Positions 2,566-5,304 of a stretch of DNA of 5,304 nucleotides are shown one piece after another (within the stretch, counting starts at the first letter, position 1; each line of letters opens with the position of its first letter). The notes below the pieces were generated by a model. It worked only from the letters and a program-made list of their open reading frames with translations. It was not told the origin of the DNA and ran no database searches. The DNA is taken from assembly GCA_014728745.1 (NCBI GenBank), contig WJLC01000043.1:1-5304 (forward strand), given 5' to 3'. Source of the stretch: Candidatus Pacearchaeota archaeon. Its GTDB lineage: Archaea > Nanobdellota > Nanobdellia > Pacearchaeales > GW2011-AR1. The position numbers were made by a program, and so were the translations under genes.

Positions 2566-5304
2566 TTAGAAGATGATGAAAATGCTTCTAATTATTCAGA
2601 TGGAGATATTGCAGACACTCAGAGAATTATGAATCCTCCTGAAAAAGAAAATGCTACTGAAAATACAACTGCAATAAATGAAACTGATTCTAGCACAGGA
2701 AGCACATCTCCGGATTCTGGAACAGGCACAGGCACAACTGATTTTGATGAGACTGAAGATACAACCACTGATGCAACTGAAACAGATAATAATGATACTG
2801 GCAGAGGAATTACCTCTCTTCCAGGAGATATAAGCTCTTGCCAAGAGATTGATTACGAGGGAATTTATACCTTGGATAGGGATTTGGAAACAACAGGTTC
2901 TTGCTTTACAATAACAGTGAACAATACTGTTATTGATTGCCAAGGACACAGTATTATTGGGGATGGGAGTGGAGCACACAGAGCAATTTATGCCGATATA
3001 AAATCAAATCTCACTATTAAAAATTGTAAGATTTCTAATTTTACTTACGGAATACAGATGGTTATCCCTCAAAATAGTATTATTCACAATAACACAGTAA
3101 ATAATTCAAATTATGGGATCCGCCTGGGTGATGGGGCAGATTTCGCATATTACAACAATGTCACAAACAACATAATAAGGAACACCTCTTATTCCTTGGA
3201 TGCTAATTACTTTTTTAATGGAAGTATTTCAAACAATATTATTATAGATAATGGGCGTGGAATTTACATAAGCAATAGTAAATACAATACTCTTGCAAAT
3301 AATACTCTTATTAATAATACTAATGGTCTTGAGATAATATCCACTTCCAATTATAATGAGATAGAAGAAAATAATATTTCTGAAAACCAGGAAAAAGGGA
3401 TTCATATGGATGATTCTGACCATAACACATTAAATAAAAATGGTATAACAAATAATTCTCGAGGAATTTACATTATTTCTTCTGATTTTAATAATATAAT
3501 AAATAACTCAATCAAAAACAGCAATGAAACAGGGATAGAAATGATTTCTGCTGATAATCTTCTTGTACAAGACAACAATTTTGAAAACAATAGCAAGGGG
3601 ATAGAAATTGATTCTACTGATGATAACACAATATCCTCAAACATTTTTAAAGACAACTACAATTATGGAATTTATCTTCAGCAAACCTATTCTAATAATA
3701 TAAGTTTCAACAACTTCACAGATAATAGCAAAAACATTGAATTTATAATTACAACAAGTAATCATTGCGATAATATCATAGAAAATAATACTGGCTACAT
3801 GGGAAGAGATATTATTTACTTTAATTCAACAGCGGCAAGCTTTTCAAATAAGATTATTAATCAACTAATATTATGTAATGCGGCTGGTTCTAGCATTGAT
3901 AATATTACAGCTATTGGCAATAATAATTTAGAGAATGAGGGATTTAGAATATTGGATTTTACAGATGGTCCAAGTATCTCTAATTCAGAATCCATTAATC
4001 ATTCTGTAGGTCTTAGAATAGAAAATAGTGAGAGTTGTTTTATAGCAAATACAACATTTGAAGGGTCTAAAGAATATTCTATGCATATCTCTCAGGGATC
4101 ACATTATGCCCAATTAAAAAACATCACTATAATCAATCCTTCATCTTCTTATGACCTTTTTATAAATGATAGCAATGAAACTGAAATAGTAGATAGCAGA
4201 ATAGAGAAATATAATTTTAGCACTAACCCAATAGAAGTGATAATAGAAAACACAACGTATGGAAAAATTGATTTTTTTGGAGGAATCAATGGGACAGGGA
4301 ACAATCTAAGCTCAGAAGTTATAATAGGCAACAACAGCGCATTTGTTGATTCAGAAAGCAAGCCAGGTTTGAATTCCTCTGCTAATATAACTCTTTATGG
4401 AGTGAGAACTGACTTTAACAATCCAGACATTTTAAGAAATGAATTCTTATGCCCTGGAAGTGTATGTCAAAATTACACAAGCCTTAATGCAGGAACAGTT
4501 AAGTTCAGTGTTACTGGGTGGACAACATACAGCATTGATGAAACTTTCACAGAATTAACTAGCTGCGGACCGCTAAATAGCGCAGATACAATCTACAAAT
4601 TAAAAAATCCTGTTAATTCCACTGGAACATGCTTTAATATTCTTGCAGAGAATATAACTCTTGAATGCAAAAACTGGGGCAACACAATAATTTATGGAAA
4701 TTCATCAAGTACAGATACTTATTATGGGATTGTCTCAATTGCAGAAGGCTCAACAATTCAAAACTGCGAGATAAAAATGGGAAGCGAGGCAACAGGCGCA
4801 TTAGAAAGATATGCTATTTATTCTGAGGGTTCAAATGGGACAATTACAAATATTAATGCTAGCAACAACAGGCAGGGAATTGTTCTTGAAGGAAATGCAA
4901 GTAACAATAATGTTACAGACAGTATAGCAAACAATAATGAGCAGACAGGAATTTACATTATATCAAACAACGGAAGCAGAATCATTAACAATACTGCAAA
5001 CAACAATAAGTTTGGGATAAGAATCTATTGGGAATCTGATAAAAACATTATGGCAAACAACACAGCAAATGACAATTCCTTTGCTGGGTTTTATCTTGGG
5101 CCTGATGCAGACAACAACACGGTTTACTCAAACAATGCAACTGGAAATGCTTATGGATTTGCCCTTCATTCAGGAGAAGACAATACATTTTACTCAAACA
5201 GCATAGTTGAAAATGATTATGGATTTTATATTAACTCAAGTAATTACACAAATGTTTCCTTAAACACAATTGAAGACAATTCAATATATGGAATGAAGCT
5301 GAGC
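2464..5304 (+). CDS. Large exported NosD-like right-handed beta-helix surface protein, C-terminus cut by window edge
   Basis: The frame is open for 947 codons from ATG 2464 to the window end with no stop. An ATG at 2456 is out of frame and stops at once. Residues 1-34 are a short basic start (MNNRG) plus a hydrophobic segment, so the product is exported or membrane-anchored. Residues 36-118 are an acidic Thr/Ser/Asn/Gly linker. Module 1 opens with Cys126, 147, 159 and 188, then carries coils whose GI-aromatic/acidic turns recur every 21-27 residues (Gly196 to about 424). A less regular stretch (about 430-600) leads to a beta-sandwich-like module (601-692) with Cys663/Cys668. Module 2 opens with Cys701, 723, 735 and 768 and has coil glycines at 805, 829, 851, 875, 898, 920 and 943. 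N-x-S/T sequons are very frequent. This pattern matches NosD/carbohydrate-binding-type parallel beta-helices. Possible roles are polysaccharide binding or lyase activity, adhesion or an envelope component. No catalytic residues could be assigned, so the substrate is unknown. Confidence 0.9.
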   Translation, partial: MNNRGALSYFVISLIAIFLIAGLIFTNYAYTGQVLEDDENASNYSDGDIADTQRIMNPPEKENATENTTAINETDSSTGSTSPDSGTGTGTTDFDETEDTTTDATETDNNDTGRGITSLPGDISSCQEIDYEGIYTLDRDLETTGSCFTITVNNTVIDCQGHSIIGDGSGAHRAIYADIKSNLTIKNCKISNFTYGIQMVIPQNSIIHNNTVNNSNYGIRLGDGADFAYYNNVTNNIIRNTSYSLDANYFFNGSISNNIIIDNGRGIYISNSKYNTLANNTLINNTNGLEIISTSNYNEIEENNISENQEKGIHMDDSDHNTLNKNGITNNSRGIYIISSDFNNIINNSIKNSNETGIEMISADNLLVQDNNFENNSKGIEIDSTDDNTISSNIFKDNYNYGIYLQQTYSNNISFNNFTDNSKNIEFIITTSNHCDNIIENNTGYMGRDIIYFNSTAASFSNKIINQLILCNAAGSSIDNITAIGNNNLENEGFRILDFTDGPSISNSESINHSVGLRIENSESCFIANTTFEGSKEYSMHISQGSHYAQLKNITIINPSSSYDLFINDSNETEIVDSRIEKYNFSTNPIEVIIENTTYGKIDFFGGINGTGNNLSSEVIIGNNSAFVDSESKPGLNSSANITLYGVRTDFNNPDILRNEFLCPGSVCQNYTSLNAGTVKFSVTGWTTYSIDETFTELTSCGPLNSADTIYKLKNPVNSTGTCFNILAENITLECKNWGNTIIYGNSSSTDTYYGIVSIAEGSTIQNCEIKMGSEATGALERYAIYSEGSNGTITNINASNNRQGIVLEGNASNNNVTDSIANNNEQTGIYIISNNGSRIINNTANNNKFGIRIYWESDKNIMANNTANDNSFAGFYLGPDADNNTVYSNNATGNAYGFALHSGEDNTFYSNSIVENDYGFYINSSNYTNVSLNTIEDNSIYGMKLS
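2839..3027 (+). repeat. Four-cysteine N-terminal cap, copy 1 (residues 126-188)
   Basis: The protein segment has the form SC...Y.L...L..TGSCF.I...NTVIDCQG..I.G...NLTIKNC, with Cys at 126, 147, 159 and 188 (gaps 21, 12 and 29). It immediately precedes the first regular beta-helix coils and probably caps the helix, possibly with disulfides on the outside of the cell. It matches a second copy at 4564-4767. Confidence 0.75.
3049..3753 (+). repeat. Beta-helix coil repeats, array 1 (NosD-like, about 22-24 residues each)
   Basis: Successive coils have the pattern N-x-I/L-x-x-N-x-I/F-x-N-N-...-G-I-x-I. The turn glycines fall at residues 196, 218, 266, 288, 312, 334, 357, 379 and 402, with a degenerate turn near 245 and a final Asn-Ile turn at 424-425. 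Spacing is about 22-24 residues (66-72 bases). The DNA copies are strongly diverged, so these are old protein repeats and not a recent tandem DNA expansion. Confidence 0.85.
4264..4539 (+). other. Beta-sandwich-like module between the two beta-helices (residues 601-692)
   Basis: Key features are KIDFFGG.NGTGNNLSSEVIIGNN, then SKPGLNSSANITLYGV, NPDIL, a C-x4-C pair (Cys663, Cys668) and a final FSVTGWTTYSIDE strand. I recognise this as a module that recurs after NosD-type helices in Woesearchaeota/Pacearchaeota-like proteins. That recognition is from memory and not from a search. It probably ends module 1 as a folded cap or spacer domain. Confidence 0.6.
4564..4767 (+). repeat. Four-cysteine N-terminal cap, copy 2 (residues 701-768)
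   Basis: The segment SCGPL...Y.LKNPVNSTGTCFNI...NITLECKNWGN.IIYG...STIQNC has Cys at 701, 723, 735 and 768 (gaps 22, 12 and 33). It aligns with the cap at 2839-3027, including the TG-[ST]-CF and N-x-T/V-[IL]-[DE]-C stretches, and marks the start of a second beta-helix module. Confidence 0.75.
4876..5304 (+). repeat. Beta-helix coil repeats, array 2, continuing past the window
   Basis: Seven turns are visible (GIVL, GIYI, GIRI, GFYL, GFAL, GFYI, GMKL) with glycines at residues 805, 829, 851, 875, 898, 920 and 943, spaced 22-24 residues. Typical coil interiors are N-x-V/F-Y-S-N and IxNNTANNN. The array is cut by the edge, so the true coil number is unknown. Confidence 0.85.

Noticed and set aside
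2596..2979. 127-codon minus-strand reading frame rich in Cys, Ser and Ile
   Set aside because: It is antisense to the Thr/Ser/Asp linker and first cap of the surface protein; its composition mirrors the low-complexity codons of the plus strand.
3229..4361. Three short minus-strand reading frames (3229-3423, 3468-3656, 4149-4361)
   Set aside because: All lie inside the continuous beta-helix reading frame, whose regular protein periodicity is clear; the minus-strand frames have no motifs.
2464..5304. Possible assignment to a specific enzyme such as pectate lyase or alginate epimerase
   Set aside because: Only the beta-helix scaffold is visible; no catalytic signature could be pointed to, so a specific activity is not claimed.

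Overview
The window looks like chromosomal DNA from a low-GC archaeon. Two core archaeal genes lie side by side on the minus strand: the 20S proteasome beta subunit (psmB) and, downstream of it, the KH/metallo-beta-lactamase/beta-CASP termination nuclease aCPSF1 (FttA). On the plus strand, divergent from psmB, starts a very large Asn/Thr/Ser-rich exported protein made of NosD-type right-handed beta-helix repeats. The AT-rich spacers, TATA-like boxes and absence of Shine-Dalgarno motifs also fit an archaeon. The beta-helix protein carries a C-terminal-type sandwich module that I associate with Woesearchaeota/Pacearchaeota (DPANN) surface proteins. That lineage call is inference.

Layout: 1-1340 (minus), aCPSF1, start codon present, roughly the last 190 residues cut off by the window edge. 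1341-1545, an extremely AT-rich spacer (about 11% G+C by hand count) with a possible psmB terminator at its right end and a possible aCPSF1 promoter at its left end. 1546-2214 (minus), complete psmB of 222 codons. 2215-2463, divergent intergenic region with a good BRE/TATA element for psmB and a TATA-like box placed for leaderless transcription of the plus-strand gene. 2464-5304 (plus), 947 codons of an open reading frame that continues past the window.

The large protein reads as an N-terminal hydrophobic export/anchor segment, an acidic Ser/Thr linker, beta-helix module 1 with a four-Cys N-terminal cap, a beta-sandwich-like module with a C-x4-C pair, and beta-helix module 2 with a second copy of the four-Cys cap and at least seven coils before the edge.

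How the genes relate: psmB (protein degradation) and aCPSF1 (RNA 3'-end formation and transcription termination) are neighbours in several euryarchaea and form an informational/housekeeping pair. The beta-helix protein is probably an unrelated cell-surface or secreted product that shares only the divergent promoter region. I see no tRNA, rRNA, CRISPR array, insertion sequence or defence system. The least expected items are an exact 18-base direct repeat flanking psmB, the duplicated cysteine cap, and the prepilin-like N terminus of the surface protein.
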